Assembly: GCF_021049245.1 (NCBI RefSeq)
Contig: NZ_CP088020.1
Coordinates: 3,044,001-3,108,000 of the forward strand
Reading direction: 5' to 3'
From: Radiobacillus kanasensis
Lineage (GTDB): Bacteria > Bacillota > Bacilli > Bacillales > Amphibacillaceae
Length of the DNA: 64,000 bases
The position numbers and the translations under genes were made by a program. The notes under the pieces were generated by a model. That model ran no database searches, had not been told where the DNA came from, and was given only the letters and a program-made list of their open reading frames with translations. Shown here in pieces: positions 34,575 through 42,689 of the stretch (positions are counted from its first letter, which is position 1; each line of letters opens with the position of its first letter).

Positions 34575-35855
34575 TTATTCTAGTGCTGCAGCTTCTTCCA
34601 GAACCTGTGCACCGGTCTTTTCACCAGCAACAACAGAAGGTACACTTTCTCGAATTAATGTAAATGCTTCAGGTAAGATACGGTCGTTGATTGGGGAAGC
34701 AACCGAACTTGCATTTTTCACCATGTCATGACCAGTAGCAATATAATCAGGTATATCTGTTAACTCACCCTTTGCTGGAATTTGACCAGTAGCAGCAGCA
34801 ATGTCGATAATAGTTTCTTCAGATGTTAGGAAGTTGAACAGATCTACTACAGCTTTTTGTTTCTTTTCATCTTCATAAGCCTTTGTACTAATAAACCATC
34901 CAGATGAAGCACCACCTACAACATCTCCCGTTTGTCCACCGTCACCATAAACAGGTACTGGAACTACGGAAATATCTTCTGCAATGCCTGATTCTTCAAT
35001 TTGTCCCCAGAACCAAGAGCCTTCATAAATCATAGCGGCTTGTTCTTGTAAGAAAATACTTTGTGCCATCGCAAGATCAATCGTTGCAGCATCCTCAGGG
35101 AAAGCGCCCATTTCAGCATGCTTCGCGATGTTATCGATTCCTTCCGCCCATGCAGGATTTTGGTCTGCTAGTTTAGCTGTGTAATTTTCATTTCCACCGG
35201 CAGCTAATGCATAATGCTCGACTACATAATAGGAATCAATTGTAGAAGCAGCTACAGGAATAATATCTGTTTTGGCAAATTCCTTAATTGCTGTTTCATA
35301 TTCCTCCCAAGTTGTAGGAACCTTTATCCCGTGTTCTTCAAATAGCTTCTTGTTTACAAACAACCCTTCATAGAAACCAGTTTGTGGTGCTGCGTATAAA
35401 TTCCCATCTTCATTTCTTTGTTGTTCTAGCATGGAGTTGTACCCAGAAAGATCAACACCCTCCGCTTCTTCAAGGTTAACGACTAAGCCTTCATCAATAA
35501 TTCCTTGTACATCCACCGTGTTAAAGAAAAACATTAGGTCTGGCTCATTGTCTGAACTGAAATCCGTGTTTACCTTTGTTCGAATAGTACCAGCATCTGC
35601 TGATTGCGAGTCGTTCACAATGGAAACGTTCTCATTTTCTTCCTGGAATTGTTCTAGTTTTTTCTCAAACACCTCTCCAGCAGGATCTGTACCCGCCATC
35701 GTCGTCACAACACGAAGTTCGACTTCTTCTTTCCCTTTTTCTCCACTCTCTTCCCCGTTGGCCTCTGACCCACTATCCGTTCCATTACAAGCTGCAAGGA
35801 ACAAAATAGAAAGACTCATCAGCAACAACAGAGCACCAAAACTTTTCTTCTTCAT
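34575..35855 (-). CDS. Substrate-binding lipoprotein of the amino-sugar importer (CUT1)
   Basis: 426 residues with lipobox SILFLAACNG and a low-complexity acidic linker (SGSEANGEESGEKGKEEVE). The family fold is visible in LRVVTTMAGTDPAGEVFEKKLEQF, NEDGNLYAAPQTGFYEGLFVNKKLFEEHG and IFLQEQAAMIYEGSWFWGQIEE. It is the first gene of the operon binding protein-permease-permease-GH20-lactonase. It is transcribed from a promoter overlapped by a NagR-type operator, so induction by N-acetylglucosamine metabolites is probable. Confidence 0.92.
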   Translation of the reverse strand: MKKKSFGALLLLMSLSILFLAACNGTDSGSEANGEESGEKGKEEVELRVVTTMAGTDPAGEVFEKKLEQFQEENENVSIVNDSQSADAGTIRTKVNTDFSSDNEPDLMFFFNTVDVQGIIDEGLVVNLEEAEGVDLSGYNSMLEQQRNEDGNLYAAPQTGFYEGLFVNKKLFEEHGIKVPTTWEEYETAIKEFAKTDIIPVAASTIDSYYVVEHYALAAGGNENYTAKLADQNPAWAEGIDNIAKHAEMGAFPEDAATIDLAMAQSIFLQEQAAMIYEGSWFWGQIEESGIAEDISVVPVPVYGDGGQTGDVVGGASSGWFISTKAYEDEKKQKAVVDLFNFLTSEETIIDIAAATGQIPAKGELTDIPDYIATGHDMVKNASSVASPINDRILPEAFTLIRESVPSVVAGEKTGAQVLEEAAALE

Positions 35856-35881
35856 TTAATTTCCCCCTTAAAATTTTTATT

Positions 35882-35891
35882 TGTTATAACA
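35882..35891. promoter_or_regulatory. TGTTATAACA palindrome in the leader of the importer operon
   Basis: A perfect 10-bp palindrome, 27-36 bases upstream of the binding-protein start and 4 bases from the dre site. It shares the TTATAA core of the palindromes at 36105 and 36262. Confidence 0.4.
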
Positions 35892-35894
35892 TCT

Positions 35895-35910
35895 AGTTGT
35901 CTATACCAAT
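35895..35910 (-). promoter_or_regulatory. NagR (dre)-type operator on the importer promoter
   Basis: Read on the minus strand the site is ATTGGTATAGACAACT, identical to the Bacillus NagR/YvoA dre sequence as I recall it. It begins at the last two bases of the -10 box and covers the expected transcription start, a classic repressor position. Confidence 0.8.
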
Positions 35911-35936
35911 ACTAACTAATAAATCAAAAAAGTCAA
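35909..35936 (-). promoter_or_regulatory. Promoter of the amino-sugar importer operon
   Basis: On the minus strand TTGACT (35936-35931), a 16-bp spacer and TAGTAT (35914-35909) form a sigma-A-like promoter. Confidence 0.6.
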
Positions 35937-36104
35937 TTATTTTTTCTGGTTTTTTTACTATGTCTCTTATGGAATGACTATCATTAAGCGGAAATCTTAG
36001 ATGTGAATTGGATGTTTAGAAAGGATGTACACCTCTACAGCGGCAACATATGAACTACTTATGAATGTTGATTCTATGGGGATTTTAAATTCTCAACCTT
36101 TTAT

Positions 36105-36122
36105 ACATTATAATGTTATAAC
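36105..36122. promoter_or_regulatory. Upstream copy of the TTATAA-type operator
   Basis: ACATTATAATGTTATAAC repeats the first 17 bases of the 36262 palindrome. The spacing between the two is 157 bases, which would permit looping. Confidence 0.45.
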
Positions 36123-36261
36123 AACATAATACAATATTAATAACGATTTGTTAAGACAAATTTAAAAACAAATTATTTTAAATGAGGAATAATGCCCCGT
36201 TCTTAATTTTAAATTCCTATAAAAACAGCATATTTCAACTCAAAAATGTAATTGTTTATAA

Positions 36262-36281
36262 ACATTATAATGTTATAATGT
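36262..36281. promoter_or_regulatory. Candidate operator of the sugar-acid operon
   Basis: Nine-base perfect inverted arms ACATTATAA and TTATAATGT are separated by TG, 72 bases before the first gene of the plus-strand operon. Likely ligand: the GntR-family protein encoded at its end (inference). Confidence 0.6.
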
Positions 36282-36352
36282 AAAGAATAGGGTGGAAATT
36301 CTAGTTTAATAAGCAAAGAAAGACCATAAATCAATGAAAAAGAGGGAGAAAA

Positions 36353-37453
36353 GTGAGTGATTGTTATGTATTGCGTAATTTGAGTTTTATTTCTAACCAA
36401 AAAATAGACATCATGATTGAAGCCGGAAAAATAGCTGCAATAACTAGTGTGGGGGAGAAAAAAAGGCATCACGTTGTTGATTGTTCAGGTAAATACGTAT
36501 CAAGTGGTTGGATAGACTTACACGTCCATGCGTTTCCCGAATTCACTCCATACGGCGATGAATTAGACGAAATAGGCGTGAAGCAAGGAGTGACAACTGT
36601 AGTTGACGCTGGTAGTTGTGGTGCTGATAGAATGGCAGACTTAATTAAGAGTACTCAGCACAGTAAAACAAACCTCTTTGCTTTTTTAAATATTTCACAA
36701 ATTGGGTTAGAGCGTATTGATGAATTATCAAATATGAGTTGGGTCAGCGAAGAAAAAATACAGAAGACAGTGGATCAATATAAGGATATTATAGTTGGGT
36801 TAAAAGCTAGAATAAGCAGTAGTGTGGTTAAGAATAACGGTGTCAAACCATTGAGGATTGCTAAAGAAATTTCTAATAATCTGTCCTTACCTATAATGGT
36901 TCATATTGGTTCTGGGCCACCAAATATACGGGATATCGTCCCTTTGATGCAGGAACACGATATATTAACTCATTACTTACATGCAAAATCTAATAATCTA
37001 TTTGATTCAGATGGTATGCCGCTTCAAGTGTTAACGGATGCAATTGAACGAGGAATTCATCTGGATGTTGGCCATGGAACGTCTAGCTTCTCCTTTAAAG
37101 TTGCCGAAATAGCAAAGGATTTTGGTATAAAATTTAACACCATTAGCACAGACATTTATCGTTATAATCGCCTGAATGGACCCGTATATAGCTTGGCACA
37201 CGTACTTTCTAAATTTCTTTATCTTGGTTATCCACTAGAAGAAGTGATTGCTGCAGCGACTGTAAATGCGGCAAAATGGCTGAATAGACCAGAATTAGGC
37301 CGTATTAAGATAGGAGATCCTGCTAATCTAACTTTGTTTACCGTCGACGATCAGCCCGTGACATTGATAGATTCCGAGGGCGATAAACGGATCGCAAATA
37401 GAAGGATTCAGACAAAGGGAGTTGTTGTAAATGGCGAATTCATGGAATGCTAA
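36353..37453 (+). CDS. Amidohydrolase/deacetylase family protein (EF_0837-like), candidate N-acetyl-amino-sugar-acid deacetylase
   Basis: 366 residues, GTG start with AGGGAG upstream. It has a metallo-dependent TIM-barrel: SGWIDLHVHAFPEF (HxH metal ligands), GVTTVVDAGSCGADRM, GLKARISSSVV (candidate metal-bridging Lys), LPIMVHIGSGPPN and DVGHGTSSFSF. The closing NRPELGRIKIGDPANLTLFTVDD is typical of the dihydroorotase/D-aminoacylase superfamily. Relatives sit beside DgaE/DgaF genes in enterococci and other bacteria. It overlaps the ammonia-lyase gene by 23 bases. The inferred role is to remove the acetyl group from N-acetylglucosaminate before deamination. Confidence 0.82.
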   Translation: MSDCYVLRNLSFISNQKIDIMIEAGKIAAITSVGEKKRHHVVDCSGKYVSSGWIDLHVHAFPEFTPYGDELDEIGVKQGVTTVVDAGSCGADRMADLIKSTQHSKTNLFAFLNISQIGLERIDELSNMSWVSEEKIQKTVDQYKDIIVGLKARISSSVVKNNGVKPLRIAKEISNNLSLPIMVHIGSGPPNIRDIVPLMQEHDILTHYLHAKSNNLFDSDGMPLQVLTDAIERGIHLDVGHGTSSFSFKVAEIAKDFGIKFNTISTDIYRYNRLNGPVYSLAHVLSKFLYLGYPLEEVIAAATVNAAKWLNRPELGRIKIGDPANLTLFTVDDQPVTLIDSEGDKRIANRRIQTKGVVVNGEFMEC

Positions 37454-38540
37454 ATATGGATTGAAACGAGTGATTAATGCGAGTGGGAGAATGAGTATTC
37501 TTGGAGTATCCACTCCATCAGATTCGGTAATGAATGCTATGAAATATGGAGGGCAGCATTATGTAGAAATGGCTGATTTAGTCGACAAAGGTGGGGAGTA
37601 TGTCGCAAGTATTCTAGGCTCGGAAGCAGCTGTAATTGTTAATTCCGCATCTAGCGGGATAGCCCTTTCTGTTGCAGCGCTTATAACAAAAGGAAATCGT
37701 CGTTTAAGTGAACGTCTACACCAGGAAGAGATTACCCCAAACGATGTTATCATTCTTAAGGGACATAACGTTCAATACGGGGCACCTATCGAAACGATGG
37801 TTTATTTAGGCGGTGGTAGATTAGTGGAAGTCGGATATGCAAATGAAGGAAAAGTCGAGCATATAGAAGAATCTATTACTAACAATACGACCGCAATCCT
37901 TTATGTTCAATCTCACCATGCGGTACAGAAAAATATGATCTCCGTTGAGGAAGCGTGGGAGATTGCACAACGGAACAATATTCCATTTATCGTCGATGCC
38001 GCAGCAGAAGAATACCTTCAAAAATATGTGAGCTTCTCGGATCTTGTAATATATAGCGGGTCAAAAGCTATTGAAGGGCCAACCTCAGGTATTGTTGGTG
38101 GGAAACGCAAATACATAGATTGGGTGAAGCAGCAGTTCTACGGAATTGGTAGAAGCATGAAAGTTGGAAAAGAAGTAAGCTTCGGTTTACTGCAAGCTTT
38201 AGAAGAATTCGAGACAAGAGAAACCAATTCCGAACAACAAAAGGATTGTTTACACCTCCTAACTCCACTTAATGAACTTGATGGCGTTCAAGTAAAGATC
38301 GTTCAAGACGATGCCGGAAGAGACATTTACCGCGCGCGGATCCAAATAGATTCTGATAATGCAAACATGACCGCTAAAGAGGTTGTGACCTCATTGCAAG
38401 AGGGGGAAATTGCTATTTACACGCGTGATTATGGGGTAAAGCAAGGATTTTTCGATATTGATCCCCGTCCACTCCAAGGGGATGACCTAAACATTATTGT
38501 TTCCCAATTACGTAGTTTATTAGGAGGTAAGGAAGGATGA
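37431..38540 (+). CDS. dgaE: DgaE-family PLP-dependent ammonia-lyase (D-glucosaminate type)
   Basis: A 369-residue SelA-like fold-type I PLP enzyme. Signatures: YGLKRVINASGRMSILG at the N-terminus, VIVNSASSGIALSVAALI (phosphate-binding region), NNIPFIVDAAAE (D189 at the pyridine nitrogen) and DLVIYSGSKAIEGPTSGIV, with the Schiff-base Lys at K212. DgaE converts D-glucosaminate-6-phosphate to 2-keto-3-deoxy-6-phosphogluconate. Here no PTS is present but a KDG kinase is, so the unphosphorylated acid is the more likely substrate (inference). GGGAG lies 9 bases before ATG 37431. Confidence 0.85.
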   Translation: MANSWNAKYGLKRVINASGRMSILGVSTPSDSVMNAMKYGGQHYVEMADLVDKGGEYVASILGSEAAVIVNSASSGIALSVAALITKGNRRLSERLHQEEITPNDVIILKGHNVQYGAPIETMVYLGGGRLVEVGYANEGKVEHIEESITNNTTAILYVQSHHAVQKNMISVEEAWEIAQRNNIPFIVDAAAEEYLQKYVSFSDLVIYSGSKAIEGPTSGIVGGKRKYIDWVKQQFYGIGRSMKVGKEVSFGLLQALEEFETRETNSEQQKDCLHLLTPLNELDGVQVKIVQDDAGRDIYRARIQIDSDNANMTAKEVVTSLQEGEIAIYTRDYGVKQGFFDIDPRPLQGDDLNIIVSQLRSLLGGKEG

Positions 38541-39295
38541 ATCAGATGGCTAAACGGCTTTACAAAGGACGTGTCGCTTTAAATGTTTTAGCAAACTCTA
38601 TTCAAAATGCGAAAGAAGTATTTGAAGCAGCTGAAGGGTATGTACTAGTAGGGGTTTTATCAAAAAATTATCGCACTGTTGAGGAAGCGGTTCTTGCAAT
38701 GAAGGAATACGGTAAAGAAATAGATGACGCAGTTTCTATTGGCCTTGGTTCCGGTGATAGTCGGCAGGCTTCCGTAGTAGCAGAAATTGCTGCGCATTAT
38801 GCCGGGACTCATATAAACCAAGTTTTCCCTTCCGTAGGTGCAACACGTGCTAACTTAGGTGAAAAGGAAAGCTGGATCAATAGTTTAGTCTCTCCTACCG
38901 GGAAAGTAGGATATGTCAATATATCGACAGGAGCAATTAGCAGTTCCACAAGAGAAACGGCAGTTGTACATGTTAAAGCAGCAATCTCTCTAGTTCGTGA
39001 TATGGGTGGAAATGCCTTAAAATATTTTCCGATGAATGGATTAGAATGCGAAAATGAGTTTCGTGCGGTAGCACAGGCATGTGGAGAAGAGCAATTCGCA
39101 TTGGAGCCAACAGGTGGCATAGACCTAGAAAACTTTGAAGCGATTTTACAGATTGGAATCGATGCTAATGTTCCGATCATGATCCCTCATGTGTACTCCT
39201 CGATCATCAATAAACAGACAGGTGAAACAAACATAGAAGATGTGCGTTCTTTACTCCAAATCATGAAAAGGTTGGTGGATAATGTTGAGGAATAG
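38537..39295 (+). CDS. dgaF: DgaF-family 2-keto-3-deoxy-6-phosphogluconate aldolase
   Basis: 252 residues of the DgaF aldolase family, which is larger than ordinary Eda. Seen: YVLVGVLSKNYRTVEEAV, DDAVSIGLGSGDSRQASVV, HINQVFPSVGATRANLG, GNALKYFPMNGLE (candidate Schiff-base Lys) and FALEPTGGIDLENFEAIL. It splits KDPG into pyruvate and glyceraldehyde 3-phosphate. ATG 38537 overlaps the dgaE stop (ATGA), with AGGAGG 9 bases upstream, so the two are coupled. Confidence 0.87.
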   Translation: MNQMAKRLYKGRVALNVLANSIQNAKEVFEAAEGYVLVGVLSKNYRTVEEAVLAMKEYGKEIDDAVSIGLGSGDSRQASVVAEIAAHYAGTHINQVFPSVGATRANLGEKESWINSLVSPTGKVGYVNISTGAISSSTRETAVVHVKAAISLVRDMGGNALKYFPMNGLECENEFRAVAQACGEEQFALEPTGGIDLENFEAILQIGIDANVPIMIPHVYSSIINKQTGETNIEDVRSLLQIMKRLVDNVEE

Positions 39296-40301
39296 TTTTG
39301 CAGCTTTCGGAGAGGTAATGATGCGATTACAAGTACCTGGATATAAATTGTTATCTCAATCTAATCGCTTAAACTATAGTTTTTCTGGTACCGGCGTAAA
39401 CGTTGCAGCCGCATTGGCACAACTAGGACATACTAGCTACATAGTATCTACACTACCGAACAACGCTATTGGTGACTCTGCAATAAGCTCCCTTCGCAAG
39501 CTCGGAATCGACACTACCTTTATTAATCTTGAAGGAGATTATATAGGCATGTACTTTCTAGAAAATGGCTTCGGACCTAGACCAAGTCTTGTTACTTATT
39601 CTAATAGACGAGAGAGTAGTTTTAATACAGCCACATACGAAAAATACGACTTTCATGAAGTCACGAAAGCTAGCGATGTTGTTCATTTTTGCGGGATCAC
39701 ACTTGCGATGAATGAGACAGTACGCGAACAAATGAAAACCTTCGCCAAGTTAGCCAAAGAAAACGGTTGTACTATCGTTTTTGATTGTAATTATCGCCCG
39801 TCGCTTTGGGGTGTAGACGGCCATCAAAAGGCAAAGGAACATTATGAAGAAATGTTATATCTTGCTGACATTGTAATGATGAATGAAAAGGATGCTCAAT
39901 ATACGCTTGGTATGGTTTCAGAAGAAAAAGAGCGAAAAGGACAACTTTTAGATCTTATTCCTAAAGTAGCCGAAACATATAACATCTCAATCATAGCCGG
40001 AACCCACCGTTCTATAAATACGGATGATACCCACACTTTACAAGGCTTTTTATTTAAGGATGATACTTTTTCATTTTCCAAAACATTATCCTTTAGATCC
40101 CTAGATAGAATCGGTTCAGGTGATGCTTTTACAAGTGGGATACTACATGGAGAGTGGAAAAAACTCCCTGATCAAGAAACAGTTGATTTTGCTACACATG
40201 CAAGTATGCTTGCCCATACAATAGTTGGGGACACTCCTCTATCTTCTGAAATGGATATCGTAAATGTCATGACAAAGGGTATAATGGATGTAGAAAGGTA
40301 G
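39282..40301 (+). CDS. PfkB-family kinase, probable 2-keto-3-deoxygluconate kinase
   Basis: 339 residues with ribokinase-fold motifs: FAAFGEVMMRLQVPG, FSGTGVNVAAALAQLGHTSY, IVFDCNYRPSLW and the C-terminal anion-hole signature DRIGSGDAFTSGILHG. CNYRPSLW and the N-terminal GEVMMRL are typical of KDG kinases. It overlaps dgaF by 14 bases. It would phosphorylate 2-keto-3-deoxygluconate made by the DgaE-like enzyme to give the aldolase substrate. Its presence is the main argument that the pathway runs on unphosphorylated acids. Confidence 0.85.
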   Translation: MLRNSFAAFGEVMMRLQVPGYKLLSQSNRLNYSFSGTGVNVAAALAQLGHTSYIVSTLPNNAIGDSAISSLRKLGIDTTFINLEGDYIGMYFLENGFGPRPSLVTYSNRRESSFNTATYEKYDFHEVTKASDVVHFCGITLAMNETVREQMKTFAKLAKENGCTIVFDCNYRPSLWGVDGHQKAKEHYEEMLYLADIVMMNEKDAQYTLGMVSEEKERKGQLLDLIPKVAETYNISIIAGTHRSINTDDTHTLQGFLFKDDTFSFSKTLSFRSLDRIGSGDAFTSGILHGEWKKLPDQETVDFATHASMLAHTIVGDTPLSSEMDIVNVMTKGIMDVER

Positions 40302-40310
40302 GGATTCATT

Positions 40311-41027
40311 TTGGCAATAACTCGAAAGAAAGGCCCGTTATACACACAAATTAAAAATATATTGAAGGATAGAATTTTACATGGTGTCTATCCTATTCAT
40401 TCTAATATACCTTCCGAACCACAACTTGAAGAAGAGTTCGGAGTGAGTAAAATAACGGTACGAAAAGCCGTAGAGGAATTAGTACAAGAAGGACTACTAG
40501 AGAAAAAAAGTGGAAAGGGCACAAAGGTGATTCAAAATACTTCCGCATCAAGAATCTCTCGCGGTAAATTTTTCACAGAATTCTTAGTGGAAAAAGGGCA
40601 TCAAATCAATAAGAAACTGTTGGAAATAAAGCAAGTACAAACAAAAGAGGACCCGCATTTACAACCATTATTTGACGAAAGTTGCCTATGTATTAGACGT
40701 GTATATAACCTTGACGGTACTCCTTATATCCATTTCACTCATTATCTTTCCAATCAATTAGGAACAATTGATAGTCATGATATTCAAGAGCAATCGTTAT
40801 ATGGCTTAATCGAAAAACGAGATATATTCCTTGAAAAGTTTGAGGATTACTTTAATATAGCCACTGCAACCCCAGTTATAGCTAAAGAATTACAAGTAGA
40901 CACTGGGACACCTCTACTTAAGCGGATGCGATACTCCTATGACGAGATGAATAATCTCATTGAATACAGTGAGGGGTACTATAATACGGAACTTCATGAT
41001 TACGTGAAGACGGAAGTACAGAAATAA
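40311..41027 (+). CDS. GntR-family (HutC/UTRA) transcriptional regulator
   Basis: 238 residues, TTG start. The winged HTH is PLYTQIKNILKDRILHG then IPSEPQLEEEFGVSKITVRKAVEELVQEGLLEKKSGKGTKV; the UTRA effector domain runs from ~80 to 235 (FFTEFLVEKGHQINKKLLEI, RRVYNLDGTPYIHFTHYL, YSEGYYNTELHDY). It is the last gene of the sugar-acid operon and probably its repressor, acting at the TTATAA-type palindromes. It differs clearly from the NagR sequence I know, so the dre site may be read by a NagR encoded elsewhere. Confidence 0.88.
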   Translation: MAITRKKGPLYTQIKNILKDRILHGVYPIHSNIPSEPQLEEEFGVSKITVRKAVEELVQEGLLEKKSGKGTKVIQNTSASRISRGKFFTEFLVEKGHQINKKLLEIKQVQTKEDPHLQPLFDESCLCIRRVYNLDGTPYIHFTHYLSNQLGTIDSHDIQEQSLYGLIEKRDIFLEKFEDYFNIATATPVIAKELQVDTGTPLLKRMRYSYDEMNNLIEYSEGYYNTELHDYVKTEVQK

Positions 41028-41114
41028 GTATGAAGTTATTTTGAAGCTTTAAAATAGTAACAACCTATGATATTGGTAAAACCAAATCCCCAAAAAACAA
41101 ATAGTATAGATAGA

Positions 41115-41145
41115 ACGGCTCATAGAAGATTATGAGTCGTTTTTG
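41115..41145 (+). terminator. Terminator of the sugar-acid operon
   Basis: ACGGCTCATA/TATGAGTCGT (one wobble), 6-nt loop, followed by TTTTTG. Confidence 0.85.
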
Positions 41146-41217
41146 TTCATTGAATGCACCTATAAAAAATACAGATCCGTTTATCATTAAACTCTAAAAT
41201 GGGCTTAACACAACAAA

Positions 41218-41251
41218 TAGCAGGAATACCAAATTTCTTGGACTCCTGCTA
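41218..41251 (-). terminator. Terminator downstream of the FAD oxidoreductase operon
   Basis: TAGCAGGA/TCCTGCTA with an inner CCAA/TTGG pairing; on the minus strand it is followed by TTTGTTG. The oxidoreductase stop is about 60 bases upstream. Confidence 0.65.
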
Positions 41252-41309
41252 AATTTATTTACTCTACTAAACACTATTACCACCTATATACCAATAAAAA
41301 AATGGGCTA

Positions 41310-42674
41310 CTAATCTAGTATTGCTCCATTATTTCTCAGTACAGATTGAAGTGTAGAAATAGGCAATTCTCTAGGTTCAACATTTTCCTTTACCGACAAA
41401 GCAGCAGCCGTTCCAGCCGCCTCACCCAGAGCTAAACATATCGCCTGAACCCTAAAGGAACCTAGTGCTTCATGTGTAGCGGAAATACATCTCCCAGCTA
41501 GCAATAGATTATTCAGTCCAACCGGTAATAAACTTCTATAAGGAATATCATAATGTGTCCCAGGAGGAAGCTTATAGATTTGCGTTTTATCCGAATCTGG
41601 GGAATGAATGTCTATCATATAACAAGATTGGGCTATGACATCATCAAACTGCCTTTCTTGTACGATATCATCCTGATTGATTACATAATCGCCCATAATC
41701 CTTCTCGTTTCCCTAATACCAAGTTGCGGTGCAGTAGAAACAATTTGAGCATTTTCAAATCCAGGTACGAATTTTTTCAAAAACGCTATCCCATCCACTA
41801 CTTGTTCCCTGCCTATAATTTCAGCTTCTGTTAGTTCTTTTGGATCTAATGCACTTTTCCCTTGGATGCGAACAAAGTTGACTCCCACTACATCATTCAG
41901 CCAGGGAATCGTGAAGATAGAGGCAACATGGTCACGATTAACTTTCGTTAAGTACCCTTCTTTTTTCGCTTGAACAATTTCCTCATGAAAACCTGTTGCA
42001 TTTAAATAATTTCGTCCATCGGCTGTTTTCCAATACCCACGTTTTCCCTTTTTATTTAACGCCTCTCCAACCTCCCGTACATGAACATTTCCTAGCATAT
42101 ACATAAGGGATGAAGGTTGGGTCCCCCCATCTTTTTCACGACCTACTTTATAAGAAGCACCCGCTCGTGCCGCTAAGTCTCCATCACCCGTGGCGTCCAC
42201 AAATCGATTCGCTTTAATAGCTTCTCTTCCAGCCTTACTCTCGACGATAATCGCCTGAATATCTCCGTTTTCTGTAATCGCATCTGTAATCGTAGTGTGA
42301 CACAAAATTTCCACACCCGCTTCGGTGAGTAATTCAAATGCCAACATTTTGTATAGTTCCGGATTAAAAGGCTCCCATCCCTTTCGTTCCGTCATGATTA
42401 GTCCATCGCGTTCATATAACTTTTGGCGTATTTCCTTAAAAATCCCACCAATAATAAATCTTTTTTTATCGTGATACCCATAGGCAAAAGAGGTAACCAT
42501 ACCCGCTGTACCCATTCCTCCTAAAAAGGAATGATGTTCAATTAATATCGTTTTAGCTCCATTACGAGCAGCGCTTAAAGCAGCACCTATTCCAGCAGGT
42601 CCACCTCCACATACTACGACATCAACCTCGGCTCGTATTTCTAATTGTTTTGCAGATTCTGTTATTTGACTCAA
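41310..42674 (-). CDS. FAD-dependent oxidoreductase (FAD_oxidored family)
   Basis: 454 residues, TTG start with AGGAG 7 bases upstream. The dinucleotide fold VDVVVCGGGPAGIGAALSAARNGAKTILIEHHSFLGGMGTAG is near the N-terminus; ANRFVDATGDGDLAARAGA and the C-terminal GLNNLLLAGRCISATHEALGSFRVQAICLALGEAAGTAAAL are typical of the family found beside sugar ABC importers. The substrate is unknown; sugar or sugar-acid dehydrogenation is plausible from context. It is the last gene of the fourth importer operon, 15 bases after the permease stop. Confidence 0.85.
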   Translation of the reverse strand: MSQITESAKQLEIRAEVDVVVCGGGPAGIGAALSAARNGAKTILIEHHSFLGGMGTAGMVTSFAYGYHDKKRFIIGGIFKEIRQKLYERDGLIMTERKGWEPFNPELYKMLAFELLTEAGVEILCHTTITDAITENGDIQAIIVESKAGREAIKANRFVDATGDGDLAARAGASYKVGREKDGGTQPSSLMYMLGNVHVREVGEALNKKGKRGYWKTADGRNYLNATGFHEEIVQAKKEGYLTKVNRDHVASIFTIPWLNDVVGVNFVRIQGKSALDPKELTEAEIIGREQVVDGIAFLKKFVPGFENAQIVSTAPQLGIRETRRIMGDYVINQDDIVQERQFDDVIAQSCYMIDIHSPDSDKTQIYKLPPGTHYDIPYRSLLPVGLNNLLLAGRCISATHEALGSFRVQAICLALGEAAGTAAALSVKENVEPRELPISTLQSVLRNNGAILD

Positions 42675-42689
42675 TGGAAAGCTCCTCTC

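Noticed and set aside
35431..35859. 142-codon plus-strand ORF
   Set aside because: Serine-rich antisense shadow of the binding-protein gene.
40311..41027. Calling the GntR-family protein NagR
   Set aside because: Its sequence differs from NagR through both domains, and the nearby palindromes have a different core from the dre site.
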